64,000 nucleotides of DNA from Anaerosalibacter massiliensis (lineage in GTDB: Bacteria > Bacillota > Clostridia > Tissierellales > Sporanaerobacteraceae), in assembly GCA_000751555.1 (NCBI GenBank), contig CCEZ01000008.1, positions 101,655 to 165,654 of the forward strand, written 5' to 3'. The notes below the pieces were generated by a model. That model worked only from the letters and a program-made list of their open reading frames with translations, ran no database searches and was not told the DNA's origin. Shown piece by piece: positions 1 through 8,082 of the stretch (positions within the stretch are counted from its first letter, which is position 1; each line of letters begins with the position of its first letter). Position numbers and translations under genes: made by a program.

Positions 1-1
1 A

Positions 2-199
2 ACAGGTAAAACTTTCACCCAAATGTTAAACAAAATTAGAATCGAAAAAAGTAAAGAGTTATTACTCGAAACTGATTTATCTGCATTAGATATCGCTCTT
101 TCAGTTGGCTTTAACAATCAAAACTATTATAATATAGTCTTCAAAAAAATTACGAATGAAACACCTATGGAGTTTAGACACAACCTTAGAAATTATTAA
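2..199 (+). CDS. AraC-family transcriptional regulator, C-terminal fragment
   Basis: The window opens inside this gene; only the last 65 codons are visible. The translation reads through the second helix-turn-helix of the AraC/XylS DNA-binding domain, with the characteristic stretch LDIALSVGFNNQNYYNIVFK followed by a PMEFR motif and a TAA stop at 197-199. This is the conserved C-terminal signature (A..vGF.....F...FK...G.sP..yR) of the family. The effector domain lies upstream of the window, so the signal cannot be guessed. It reads towards the convergent ABC exporter genes. Confidence 0.85.
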   Translation, partial: TGKTFTQMLNKIRIEKSKELLLETDLSALDIALSVGFNNQNYYNIVFKKITNETPMEFRHNLRNY

Positions 200-249
200 A
201 TCCCTTTCTTTTTATCTTACTATTTTTAAAACTGTATGACATTATTTTA

Positions 250-1377
250 TCAAGCCTTTTGTTTTACCTTATTAAAATATAATCCCATTAGTAAAAAGAC
301 TATAGCAAATAATAATTGCATAGATATCTCATATTTCATATCTAAAAAAGAATTAACTGTCATTTCATTTATTTTTACAAAATAATAAGTTGGGAAAAAC
401 TTTGCTATTTTAAGGACATTTTCTCCTAGAACCTCTTGGGGCACCATTACTCCAGACATAAACGAAGTACCTAGAGATAGCACAGTAGACATTGCATTTA
501 TAATAAACTTATTTCTTGTTATATTATTAATTAAAAATGTAAGACATAAAATTGAAAATGAAAAAACAACTACATTTATCACATATTTCTCAAAGTTAAC
601 CTCTCCAATATATTTACCTTTTAAGACTATGCTTCCTAAAATAAAGATTAGTGTAATCATACCTGCTACAGTTAGCTGCCCCAAATAGATTTCTTTGTTA
701 AACTGTAAAAATTTCTTTGAAGATATTTTCATCCTACTTCCAATATTTTCATCCGTAAAATCAGTCATTACCAAACCTATTGCCGCAATATAAATGGCCA
801 TAATTACATAGCTAGTAAAGTTATAATAATACTTAAACCAATCAACAACACCTCGATTGTTCTCTTTATTATCAGACTCTACTAACTCTACCTCTGTTTT
901 TTTATCTAATGCTAGCTTTACATCCTTTAAATCATATTCTCCATTTTCATAGGTAGCATTGATAAAGGTAAGGAATTTATTGATCTGGTTTTCAATCTGT
1001 AAAGATTCTGTTTTTCTATCATCATTATAAATCTGAATAGAATTTTCCTTATTAATTACCTTTTCATCAAAATCTTCAGGAATTATTATTATAGCATCTG
1101 CTATCCCTAAAAAAATCTGTTCCTTTATATATTCTTCATCTAACTTAGTATCAATTATATTATTCTTTTCCTTTAAATAATCCTTTAAACTATTTGATAA
1201 TTCACTATTGCTGTTATCTATTATTCCTATATCTAGCCTAGTTTCTATGAAATTAGATTCTCTTTGTACATTACCAGAACCATTTAGTATTGATAGAATT
1301 AAAAATATAATTGTATAAGAAAGAATAACTCCTTTGTTTCTCAATGCTATTTTAATAAAATGCTTAAATACTGTCAT
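250..1377 (-). CDS. ABC-2 type exporter permease (LnrN-like)
   Basis: A 375-residue integral membrane protein with the ABC-2 permease layout. There is one N-terminal transmembrane helix (about 13-33), a large extracytoplasmic domain (about 35-185) and five or so C-terminal helices (about 190-370). The conserved late segment includes LGTSFMSGVMVPQEVLG, typical of YhgE/NatB-like ABC-2 permeases. Its start overlaps the stop of the preceding permease by 14 bp, so the two are translationally coupled. Together with the next permease and the ATPase it forms an exporter of the linearmycin-resistance (LnrLMN) or daunorubicin-resistance type. The substrate is unknown; antibiotic or lipid-active compound export is inferred from the family and the adjacent two-component system. 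Confidence 0.85.
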   Translation of the reverse strand: MTVFKHFIKIALRNKGVILSYTIIFLILSILNGSGNVQRESNFIETRLDIGIIDNSNSELSNSLKDYLKEKNNIIDTKLDEEYIKEQIFLGIADAIIIIPEDFDEKVINKENSIQIYNDDRKTESLQIENQINKFLTFINATYENGEYDLKDVKLALDKKTEVELVESDNKENNRGVVDWFKYYYNFTSYVIMAIYIAAIGLVMTDFTDENIGSRMKISSKKFLQFNKEIYLGQLTVAGMITLIFILGSIVLKGKYIGEVNFEKYVINVVVFSFSILCLTFLINNITRNKFIINAMSTVLSLGTSFMSGVMVPQEVLGENVLKIAKFFPTYYFVKINEMTVNSFLDMKYEISMQLLFAIVFLLMGLYFNKVKQKA

Positions 1378-2419
1378 AGTTTTTCCTCCTTAAAAATATA
1401 TAGGATGTGAAAATTAAAACTATACAATAAATAGATAAAATTAATATTCCTTCTCCAACACTTTTTGTACTTTCTAAAAGATTTATCCTATATAAATTAT
1501 TAGTAATTATAGAAATTGGATTTATTCTGCTTAAAATAGGTGCATTTTCATCAATCATAACTTTAATCTCAGGGTTCATCATTCCTGATAGGAATGATAA
1601 AGCCAATGTTATAGCTATAGCTATTAAAGTTTTTACATTGCTACTTTTTTTATTAGAAGCACCTATGAACACCCCAAGGGCTACTCCAAACAAATTTCCC
1701 ATTATTAATAAAATAGCACTATATTTTATTTCATTAAATAAATTAATCTTCAAAGCATATTTTATAAAAATAATTAGTATACCATTTGCAAATAAGTTTA
1801 GAAATAATGCAACTATAACCCCTGCTAATAAGAACTTAGACTTTCTTAGTGGAGTAATATTGAGCCTTTCACCAATATTAGATAAATTGGCTTGGATTAA
1901 ACTCACCGTTTCAATACCAGCAAAAATTCCATAAGTGGAAACCATTGCAATTAGTGAATAAAAAATAATAACTAAAGAATTTGCCTTTTGATTTCTGTCT
2001 AATATATAATCTGCTTCAAAATCGTAGTTTTCAATTGGCCTGTTCAGTTTTTCCATTTGTTTTATTTGCTCTACTACTTCTTTTATTATTGTTTGATTTA
2101 TCCCAGATTCTTTAACTTTTATATTTAAATCCCTATCTATAAATCCATCTATTTCTTCATTATCTAGCTTTTTAACTATCTCATCTTGGGTAATTTCATG
2201 AATATTTAAAAAATCAATTTCTTCTAATATATATACAATGGGATTTTCACTATCTACTCCTACATTTATATTTTCTAGTTCACTATTCAAAACTTCACTA
2301 AGAGCTGTATAGAAAAAAATTGCCATAATTAATGGATATATTAAACTCCAAAATGAAAAACCAAAATCCCTAAATAAGTTTTTCCCTTGATATATACAAT
2401 TTCTAAATATATTTTTCAT
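1364..2419 (-). CDS. ABC-2 type exporter permease (LnrM-like)
   Basis: A 351-residue paralogue of the downstream permease with the same topology: an N-terminal helix at about 22-42, an extracytoplasmic domain to about 145, and a C-terminal block of helices ending with SYIFLRRKNYDSI. The segment FLSGMMNPEIKVMIDENAP corresponds to the conserved ABC-2 loop. It starts 1 bp after the ATPase stop, so the ATPase and both permeases form one transcription unit. Two unequal permeases with one ATPase match the LnrLMN arrangement of Bacillus. Family level is certain; the exported compound is not known. Confidence 0.85.
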   Translation of the reverse strand: MKNIFRNCIYQGKNLFRDFGFSFWSLIYPLIMAIFFYTALSEVLNSELENINVGVDSENPIVYILEEIDFLNIHEITQDEIVKKLDNEEIDGFIDRDLNIKVKESGINQTIIKEVVEQIKQMEKLNRPIENYDFEADYILDRNQKANSLVIIFYSLIAMVSTYGIFAGIETVSLIQANLSNIGERLNITPLRKSKFLLAGVIVALFLNLFANGILIIFIKYALKINLFNEIKYSAILLIMGNLFGVALGVFIGASNKKSSNVKTLIAIAITLALSFLSGMMNPEIKVMIDENAPILSRINPISIITNNLYRINLLESTKSVGEGILILSIYCIVLIFTSYIFLRRKNYDSI

Positions 2420-2420
2420 A

Positions 2421-3353
2421 TCAATCCCTAAGCTCCTTTCCTGTTAACTCCAAGAACACATCATTTAATGAAGGTAATTGGCTGTGAAGCTTTGTATAAG
2501 TTAGATTGTTTTCTTTTATAAATTCTAAAAGATTAGCTAAATTGTTAATACCATTTTCAAATTTTATAATGTAATACTCATCATCTTTCTCTACATCAAT
2601 TACATGAGGTATATTTTTCATTTTATTAATAGTTTCATCCTCAATATTTAAAAAGCCAACTATTATCTTTTCTGATGTAGTTATCATAGCTTTTAGTTCT
2701 TCCTTTGTTCCTGAAACTAAGCTTTTTCCATTATCCATTATAATGATCCTTTTACAAAGCATTTCTATCTCTTCTAGATAATGGGTTGTATATATAATAG
2801 TGCTACCTTCTTTATTTAACTTTTTTATTCCATCTAATATAAAATTTCTACTTTGGGCATCTACTGCAACAGTAGGCTCGTCTAGAAAAATAAGCCTAGG
2901 CTTATGAGCTATTCCACAAGCAATATTCAATCTTCTTTTTAGCCCTCCACTTAACTTCTTGGGATAAAATTTTTCATATTTCTTAAGTCCTACAAATTCT
3001 ATAGCTTCTTCTACATATTGTTCTCTTAGATTTTTATCCTCTATATATAGTCCACAAAAATAATCTATGTTTTCTTTCACTGTCAATTTTTCAAACACTG
3101 AAACTTCTTGAGGTACTAATCCTATTTGTTTTTTAATATCATAAGAATCAGGAGTCATCTTCTTTCCCAATACTTCTATTTCTCCCTTGTCAAAATTTAG
3201 TAGAGAAAGTATACAATTTATAGCTGTAGTTTTTCCACAGCCATTAGGCCCTAAAAGCCCTAGAATTTCTCCTTCTTCTACTTCCATATTAAAATGGTCA
3301 AGAGCAATTAATTCTTTATATCTTTTCACCAAATTATTCACCTTTACTATCAT
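2421..3353 (-). CDS. ABC exporter ATP-binding protein (LnrL-like, DrrA/NatA type)
   Basis: A single nucleotide-binding domain with Walker A GPNGCGKTT, the signature LSGGLKRRLNIA and Walker B RLIFLDEP followed by a switch His (TTHYLEE). The DrrA-type C-terminal extension of about 90 residues ends LPSLNDVFLELTGKE, the usual end of multidrug or lantibiotic exporter ATPases. The start used here is the ATG preceded by AGGAG at 8 nt; an upstream GTG at 3362 adds three residues. It is the first gene of an operon with two ABC-2 permeases and lies divergent from a sensor kinase/regulator pair. Confidence 0.9.
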   Translation of the reverse strand: MIVKVNNLVKRYKELIALDHFNMEVEEGEILGLLGPNGCGKTTAINCILSLLNFDKGEIEVLGKKMTPDSYDIKKQIGLVPQEVSVFEKLTVKENIDYFCGLYIEDKNLREQYVEEAIEFVGLKKYEKFYPKKLSGGLKRRLNIACGIAHKPRLIFLDEPTVAVDAQSRNFILDGIKKLNKEGSTIIYTTHYLEEIEMLCKRIIIMDNGKSLVSGTKEELKAMITTSEKIIVGFLNIEDETINKMKNIPHVIDVEKDDEYYIIKFENGINNLANLLEFIKENNLTYTKLHSQLPSLNDVFLELTGKELRD

Positions 3354-3433
3354 CTTTACCACTCCTATACTTCATCTTAATCTTATTATATAGTTTTAAA
3401 ACCTTCTATTGTAGTGTATAGAGTTATAATAGG

Positions 3434-3451
3434 ATATGACATTTGTCATAT
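3434..3451. promoter_or_regulatory. Perfect palindrome, candidate regulator operator
   Basis: ATATGACA-TT-TGTCATAT is a perfect 8+2+8 inverted repeat in the 175-bp gap between the divergent exporter operon and the sensor kinase gene. It sits just upstream of the kinase promoter. Its half-site resembles targets bound by NarL/LuxR-type regulators such as DesR and LiaR. It is therefore a plausible binding site for the adjacent regulator, controlling one or both directions. Binding is inferred. Confidence 0.55.
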
Positions 3452-3457
3452 ATTAAA

Positions 3458-3486
3458 TTGTGTTTTCCAATGAATATTAGTATAAT
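3458..3486 (+). promoter_or_regulatory. Sigma-A type promoter of the two-component system
   Basis: A -35 TTGTGT (3458-3463), a 17-nt spacer and a perfect -10 TATAAT (3481-3486) lie about 43 bp before the sensor kinase ATG. The palindrome at 3434-3451 ends 6 bp upstream of the -35, a normal activator position. Confidence 0.65.
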
Positions 3487-3528
3487 TAAAATATGAAATC
3501 ATTCTAAAAACTTTGATAGGAGATATGT

Positions 3529-4575
3529 ATGAGGCGTTTTTTTGAAAAATCTTTTATTATACTATTTTGCCTATATAATACTTATAAATTAAATACAAGT
3601 AAAGATTTGGTTATCTATTTCCTTATAAGTCTAACTATTTCTTTAACTCTAGATTTATTAAACAATGGGAAAATAAAAACTATTATTTACTTTTCCTTTA
3701 TACTACTATGTTTTTATCATAAATTATTTATTTTCTATTTTCCTTTGATTTTATATAATATGTGCTTAGATTTTAAAGCATATACTGTATTTATTTTGCC
3801 TTTAATTTTTATGAATTTTTCCACAACGAATTTACTTGCATCTATTGGCTCAATCTATCTTTCAATTATGGCTAGAAAGTATAATATTGTTCTGTATGAA
3901 AATAAAATAGTAAGGGATGAATTAAAAGAAGATACCCTTTATTTAGAAAAATATAATAAACAATTAAAAATAGATAAGGAAAAAAATATTCATATTGCTA
4001 TACTTACAGAAAGAAATCGAATTGCAAGGGAACTTCATGATTCTATAGGGCATTCCATAAGTAGTAGTATATTGCAAATAGAGGCATTAAAAGTAATTTC
4101 AACCGACAGTCATGTAATAAAAAACTTAGATCTTCTTCAAAACACCTTAAGGAATGGAATGGATGACATCAGGAAAAGTATACATAACTTATATAGTGAA
4201 TCATTAGATCTTAAAAATCAAATTGAAAAACTATGTATTGAAATACCTACAATTGATACTGAACTTATATACAAAATTGAAGATGAATTAGGATATGACT
4301 TAAAACTTGATATATTATCTATTGTAAAAGAAGCTATTACCAATTGTGCTAAACACTCCAATGCTACAAAATTAAAGATAAGCTTATTAAGTCAACCTAA
4401 GTTTCATTCTATAACAATAAAAGATAATGGAAGTAAATTTGATAAAAAAAGTTCTCTTAAAAATAAAGGTATAGGTTTTCTTTCTATGAATGAAATTGCC
4501 AATAAGTATAATGGTTTTTTCAATTATGTCTTTGATGATGGATTTAAAATACATATAACTTTAATGAAAGGATAA
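3529..4575 (+). CDS. Sensor histidine kinase, NarL/DegS family (LnrJ-like)
   Basis: A 348-residue kinase with about five or six short hydrophobic helices in the first 115 residues and almost no extracellular loop, an intramembrane-sensing layout. The HisKA_3 domain follows, with phospho-acceptor His in ERNRIARELHDSIGHSISS. The HATPase_c domain contains IVKEAITNCAKHSNATK (N box) and KNKGIGFLSMNEI (G box). The ATG is preceded by AGGAG. It is paired with a LuxR-type response regulator 5 bp downstream and divergent from an ABC-2 exporter, the architecture of LnrJK/LnrLMN. The signal is probably a membrane-active compound handled by the exporter; this is inference. Confidence 0.9.
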   Translation: MRRFFEKSFIILFCLYNTYKLNTSKDLVIYFLISLTISLTLDLLNNGKIKTIIYFSFILLCFYHKLFIFYFPLILYNMCLDFKAYTVFILPLIFMNFSTTNLLASIGSIYLSIMARKYNIVLYENKIVRDELKEDTLYLEKYNKQLKIDKEKNIHIAILTERNRIARELHDSIGHSISSSILQIEALKVISTDSHVIKNLDLLQNTLRNGMDDIRKSIHNLYSESLDLKNQIEKLCIEIPTIDTELIYKIEDELGYDLKLDILSIVKEAITNCAKHSNATKLKISLLSQPKFHSITIKDNGSKFDKKSSLKNKGIGFLSMNEIANKYNGFFNYVFDDGFKIHITLMKG

Positions 4576-4580
4576 TTTAT

Positions 4581-5198
4581 ATGAATATTATAATTGTAGA
4601 TGATGATCCATTAGTAGTAGAATCTTTAAAAACAATTATAAATGCTAGTGGAATAGATATACTAGCAATAGGCTATGATGGCTTTCAAGCTGTAGAACTT
4701 TATAATAAGTATAAACCAGATCTAATCCTTATGGATATAAGAATGAAAAAAAGAAATGGTATAGATACTGCTAAAAAAATTTTAGAAATAGATCCTCATA
4801 CTAAAATTTTACTACTCACTACTTTTCAGGACAATGAATATATTGCATCAGCCCTTTCACTAGGCTGTAAAGGATATATATTAAAGCAAAATATTAAAGG
4901 TATTATTCCTGCAATAAATGCAGTCCATTCTGGAAATTTAGTTTTTGATTCAAAAATTATATCAAATATTCAAACTTATTCTGAAAAAGATATTGATATA
5001 AAACTATCTGATAGAGAATTTGACATTCTACTCCTAGTAGCAGAAGGATTAAATAATAGAGAAATTGCAAAAAAACTCTTCTTAAGTGAAGGAACTGTTA
5101 GAAACTATATCTCCACTATGCTTGAAAAACTCTCCTTAAGGGATAGAACCCAACTTGCGATTTACTATTATAAAAAGAAATTTGGAGTAGAAGGATAA
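4581..5198 (+). CDS. NarL/LuxR-type response regulator (LnrK-like)
   Basis: A 205-residue regulator. The receiver domain has the acidic pocket VDDDP, the phospho-acceptor Asp in LILMDIRMKKRNGID and a conserved Lys in GYILKQN. The C-terminal LuxR helix-turn-helix reads LSDREFDILLLVAEGLNNRE followed by IAKKLFLSEGTVRNYIS. It lies 5 bp after the kinase stop, so it is co-transcribed with its cognate kinase. The likely target is the divergent exporter promoter through the palindrome at 3434-3451. Confidence 0.93.
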   Translation: MNIIIVDDDPLVVESLKTIINASGIDILAIGYDGFQAVELYNKYKPDLILMDIRMKKRNGIDTAKKILEIDPHTKILLLTTFQDNEYIASALSLGCKGYILKQNIKGIIPAINAVHSGNLVFDSKIISNIQTYSEKDIDIKLSDREFDILLLVAEGLNNREIAKKLFLSEGTVRNYISTMLEKLSLRDRTQLAIYYYKKKFGVEG

Positions 5199-5199
5199 A

Positions 5200-5334
5200 C
5201 CATTGGGACATCAGACGGCGTAAAAAGTACTTTGTAAAGAATTCAATATGCAATATATAATTAAGCTACTCTATACATTATATTGTATTTTCGATTTGTC
5301 AAGTAATAGTTTTTGCACAGTCACGTCCCAGTGG
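5200..5334. repeat. Possible 135-bp MITE-like inverted-repeat element
   Basis: The ends are CCATTGGGAC (5200-5209) and GTCCCAGTGG (5325-5334), inverted repeats with 9 of 10 matches. Weaker complementarity continues inward for about 15 bp (ATCAGACGGCG against the complement of CACAGTCACG). The element fills the gap between two convergent genes and contains no coding sequence. It could be a miniature transposable element or a long irregular hairpin; no clear target duplication is visible. Confidence 0.35.
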
Positions 5335-5335
5335 C

Positions 5336-6082
5336 TTATAAAGCCATAAACTTTCTTATTCTATTATTTTCAAAACTATTAAAAAATTGTTCTTTTCTAC
5401 CTTCCTGAACAATTTGTCCATCTTCCATAAATATAATTTTATCGGCAATTCTCTTTGCAAAAGCCATATCATGAGTTATAATTAAAATACTCATATTGTT
5501 CTCTACTAAATTTTCTATTATATTTGATATTCCTTCCCTTAACTCTGGATCTAAAGCAGAAGTTGGCTCATCTAAACACATAATCTTAGGATTTAATGCA
5601 CAAGCCCTAGCAATAGCTACTCTTTGTTTTTGACCTCCTGAGAGCTCAAAAGGATAAGAGTCTATCTTATCTTCAAGTCCCATAGTATTTAACAGTTCCA
5701 ACGCTCTATCCCTTGCTTTATTTTTAGATGCTCCAAAAACGTTTATAGGGGCCTCTATTATATTTTCTATTACTGACATATGAGGAAAAAGATTATAATT
5801 TTGAAAAACTAAACCTATCTTTTTTCTTATAAATCTCATTTCCTCAGAACCAGCATAAACACTCTTATTGTTATAATCTTTACATAAATAAGAACCATCT
5901 ATTCTAATTGTACCACTATCACATTTTTCCAAACTATTTATACATCTAAGAATTGTAGTTTTACCTGCTCCAGATGGCCCTATAATAGCTAAAATTTCTC
6001 CCATTTCTAATGTAAAGCTTATATCTTTTAATACTTGTTTTTTCCCCAAATTTTTATTTAAACCCTCTACCTTCAAAATCAT
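5336..6082 (-). CDS. Amino-acid ABC transporter ATP-binding protein (probable histidine)
   Basis: A GlnQ/HisP-type ATPase with Walker A GPSGAGKTT, Q-loop FQNYNLFPHMSV, signature LSGGQKQRVAIA, Walker B IMCLDEPTSALDP and switch ITHDM. The start is placed at the ATG of MILKVEGL, preceded by AGGGGGAG at 6 nt. An in-frame ATG 18 bp further upstream would overlap the permease and lacks a comparable ribosome binding site. It is the last gene of a binding protein-permease-ATPase operon whose leader is a T-box with His specificity, so L-histidine is the inferred substrate. Confidence 0.9.
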   Translation of the reverse strand: MILKVEGLNKNLGKKQVLKDISFTLEMGEILAIIGPSGAGKTTILRCINSLEKCDSGTIRIDGSYLCKDYNNKSVYAGSEEMRFIRKKIGLVFQNYNLFPHMSVIENIIEAPINVFGASKNKARDRALELLNTMGLEDKIDSYPFELSGGQKQRVAIARACALNPKIMCLDEPTSALDPELREGISNIIENLVENNMSILIITHDMAFAKRIADKIIFMEDGQIVQEGRKEQFFNSFENNRIRKFMAL

Positions 6083-6092
6083 TCTTCTCCCC

Positions 6093-6737
6093 CTATTCAT
6101 AATAAGAATACCTTCTCTCTATTTTGTTGAAAACTGCTGTAAGTATAGCTGTTAAAAATAGATATATTATTCCTACTAAAGCTAATGGAATTAATGAAAC
6201 ATCTCTATTTGAAGCAATTTTTCCAGCTCTTAATAATTCTCCAATTCCTACTACATATACTAGAGAAGTGTCCTTTACAAGAGTAACAACTTCATTAGCA
6301 ATAGAAGGTAATACTATTTTGAACATTTGAGGTAATACTATCCTTATAAATGTTTTATATGGAGTTAATCCTAAAACTTTAGCTGCCTCATATTGTCCTT
6401 TATCAATAGACTCCATTCCCCCTCTAAATATTTCTCCAAAATATGCACCATAATTTAAAACAAAAGCTATAAATACAGCTATGAATCTATCAAAAGTTAT
6501 TCCTACTATAGGTAGCCCAAAAAATATAAATACTATCTGTAGCATTAAAGGTGTACCTCGCATTACCCATATATAAAATTCCGTTATCTTAGATAAAGGT
6601 TTTATTTTTGACAACCTTCCTATGGAAACAATAATTCCTAATGGAATAGAGAATATGAGAGTTAGAAAAAATATTTCTAAGGTTATAATAATTCCATCAA
6701 CCATAGATGGCAATAAAGTATATATATATTTAATCAT
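6093..6737 (-). CDS. Amino-acid ABC transporter permease (probable histidine)
   Basis: A 214-residue HisMQ-family permease with about five transmembrane helices. It carries the N-terminal family signature (GIIITLEIFFLTLIFSIPLG) and the cytoplasmic EAA loop EAAKVLGLTPYKTFIRIVLP. A single permease gene implies a homodimer in the complex. It lies 17 bp downstream of the binding-protein gene and 10 bp before the ATPase start. It is expressed from the T-box controlled transcript. Confidence 0.92.
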   Translation of the reverse strand: MIKYIYTLLPSMVDGIIITLEIFFLTLIFSIPLGIIVSIGRLSKIKPLSKITEFYIWVMRGTPLMLQIVFIFFGLPIVGITFDRFIAVFIAFVLNYGAYFGEIFRGGMESIDKGQYEAAKVLGLTPYKTFIRIVLPQMFKIVLPSIANEVVTLVKDTSLVYVVGIGELLRAGKIASNRDVSLIPLALVGIIYLFLTAILTAVFNKIERRYSYYE

Positions 6738-6754
6738 AATATCATCCTTTTACT

Positions 6755-7567
6755 TTAATTGTTTTCTCCAAACCATTTTTCATAAACTTTATTATAACTT
6801 CCATCCTTTTTCATTTTATTTAAAGTATTATTAATCTCTTCTAGCAATTTTTTATCTTCTTTTCTAATACCTATACCATATTCTTCTTCTCCAAAATCAT
6901 CTTCAATTATTTTATAATCTCTAGGATCTTTCTGTTTAATATAGTATCTTGCAAGGACTTCATCTGATACAACTGCATCTACTCTTTTGGCTTCCAAATC
7001 CATAATTGCCTCATTATTTGTATCAAATAGCACCGGTTCTCCACCTTCAAAAGTTGCTACTACTTCAGGTTCTTTATTTATAGCTTCAAGAGTGCTAGAA
7101 CCATTTTGAACTGCTACTTTCCTTCCTTTTAAATCATCCTTATTGCTTATACTGGAATCTGCCAATGTAATTATTATCTGCTTGTTTTCTAGATAGGCTT
7201 GAGTAAAATTAACTTTTTCCTTCCTTTCTTCAGTAATGGAATAACCATTCCAAATAACATCAATATTACCTGAATTTAATTCAGTTTCTTTCATAGACCA
7301 GTCTATAGGTTGAAATTCCACTTTAAGTCCAACTCGTTTAAATACTTCTTCTGCTAAATCCACATCAAAACCCACTAAATTTCCCTTATCATCCCTAAAT
7401 CCCATAGGAGCAAAAGTATCATCAAGACCCATTACTATACTACCTTTTTCTTTCAACTTTTCATAAGAATCTTTATTTGATACTGTCTCTTTTGAGCAAC
7501 CAGTTAAGCTAACAATACTTGAAACTAACAACATTAATAAAATTATAAAATAATTTTTTCTCTTCAT
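6755..7567 (-). CDS. Amino-acid ABC transporter substrate-binding lipoprotein (probable histidine)
   Basis: A 270-residue SBP_bac_3 family protein. A lipoprotein signal peptide ends at SLTGCSKE (lipobox Cys about residue 24). The mature domain contains the family landmarks GFDVDLAEEVFKRVG, NGYSITEERKEKVNFTQAYL and GIGIRKEDKKL. It would be anchored to the outer face of the membrane and feed the permease. It is the first gene after the T-box leader. Specificity is inferred from that leader rather than from the binding pocket. Confidence 0.92.
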   Translation of the reverse strand: MKRKNYFIILLMLLVSSIVSLTGCSKETVSNKDSYEKLKEKGSIVMGLDDTFAPMGFRDDKGNLVGFDVDLAEEVFKRVGLKVEFQPIDWSMKETELNSGNIDVIWNGYSITEERKEKVNFTQAYLENKQIIITLADSSISNKDDLKGRKVAVQNGSSTLEAINKEPEVVATFEGGEPVLFDTNNEAIMDLEAKRVDAVVSDEVLARYYIKQKDPRDYKIIEDDFGEEEYGIGIRKEDKKLLEEINNTLNKMKKDGSYNKVYEKWFGENN

Positions 7568-7606
7568 TAATATCTCTCCTTTTATTTTAATTTAAAAATC
7601 AGAAAT

Positions 7607-7648
7607 AAAAAAACTCTCGCCTCTAGCATTACACTAGAGAACGAGAGT
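7607..7648 (-). terminator. Intrinsic terminator of the T-box leader
   Basis: On the minus strand the hairpin ACTCTCG-TTCTCTAG / CTAGAGG-CGAGAGT is followed by a run of seven T. It is mutually exclusive with the T-box antiterminator just upstream and ends about 40 bp before the lipoprotein ATG. Confidence 0.88.
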
Positions 7649-7895
7649 ATTACTCCGTGGTCCCATCTCTATTTATCGATACCTCACAGTATCAACCTTA
7701 TCGAGTACGACAAATATATGTTTATACTCTAGCACTATAACGGGTGCAGGTAATCCGGAGACAGTCTACTACCTAATAGGTTTCAATGTCTAGCTCAGAG
7801 ATGTGTTCAAAATACACTCAAATGCCCCTCTCACCAAACGGGAACTCTCTGTAAAAGAAATGTATCTTTACTATTTCTCATCAAAGCTTTTATTT
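7607..7895 (-). promoter_or_regulatory. T-box riboswitch leader, tRNA-His specific
   Basis: On the minus strand the leader starts near GATGAGAAATAGTAAAG, continues with stem I elements (AGAGAG, GGTGAGAG, TCTCTGAGC) and the Stem III region (GTCTCCGGATTACC), then the T-box core TGGGACCACGGA. The specifier loop contains GAACACA, putting the His codon CAC at 7803-7805. The acceptor-pairing bases TGGG (complement at 7662-7665) match a C73 discriminator, which is characteristic of tRNA-His. Uncharged tRNA-His would stabilise the antiterminator and switch on the downstream ABC importer. Confidence 0.92.
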
Positions 7896-8082
7896 CGATT
7901 TGTTATGATAATATATTAATATACTAAAGTAAAATTGTCAACATGTTTTTATAGCTATTGTGAAAAATTTATTAAAAAGGCAATTTGCCTTATAACATAT
8001 TGTTCAGACAAACTGCCAAATAATTCATATTATATTAAAGGATCTTCAATTAAGGTAGTAATATGAACATACCCTTTATATT
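7896..8082. other. Intergenic region without a gene
   Basis: AT-rich spacer between the T-box promoter side and the end of the nitroreductase gene. A short palindrome, AGGCAATTTGCCT (about 7979-7991), may contribute to termination of the nitroreductase transcript. No coding sequence is evident. Confidence 0.4.
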
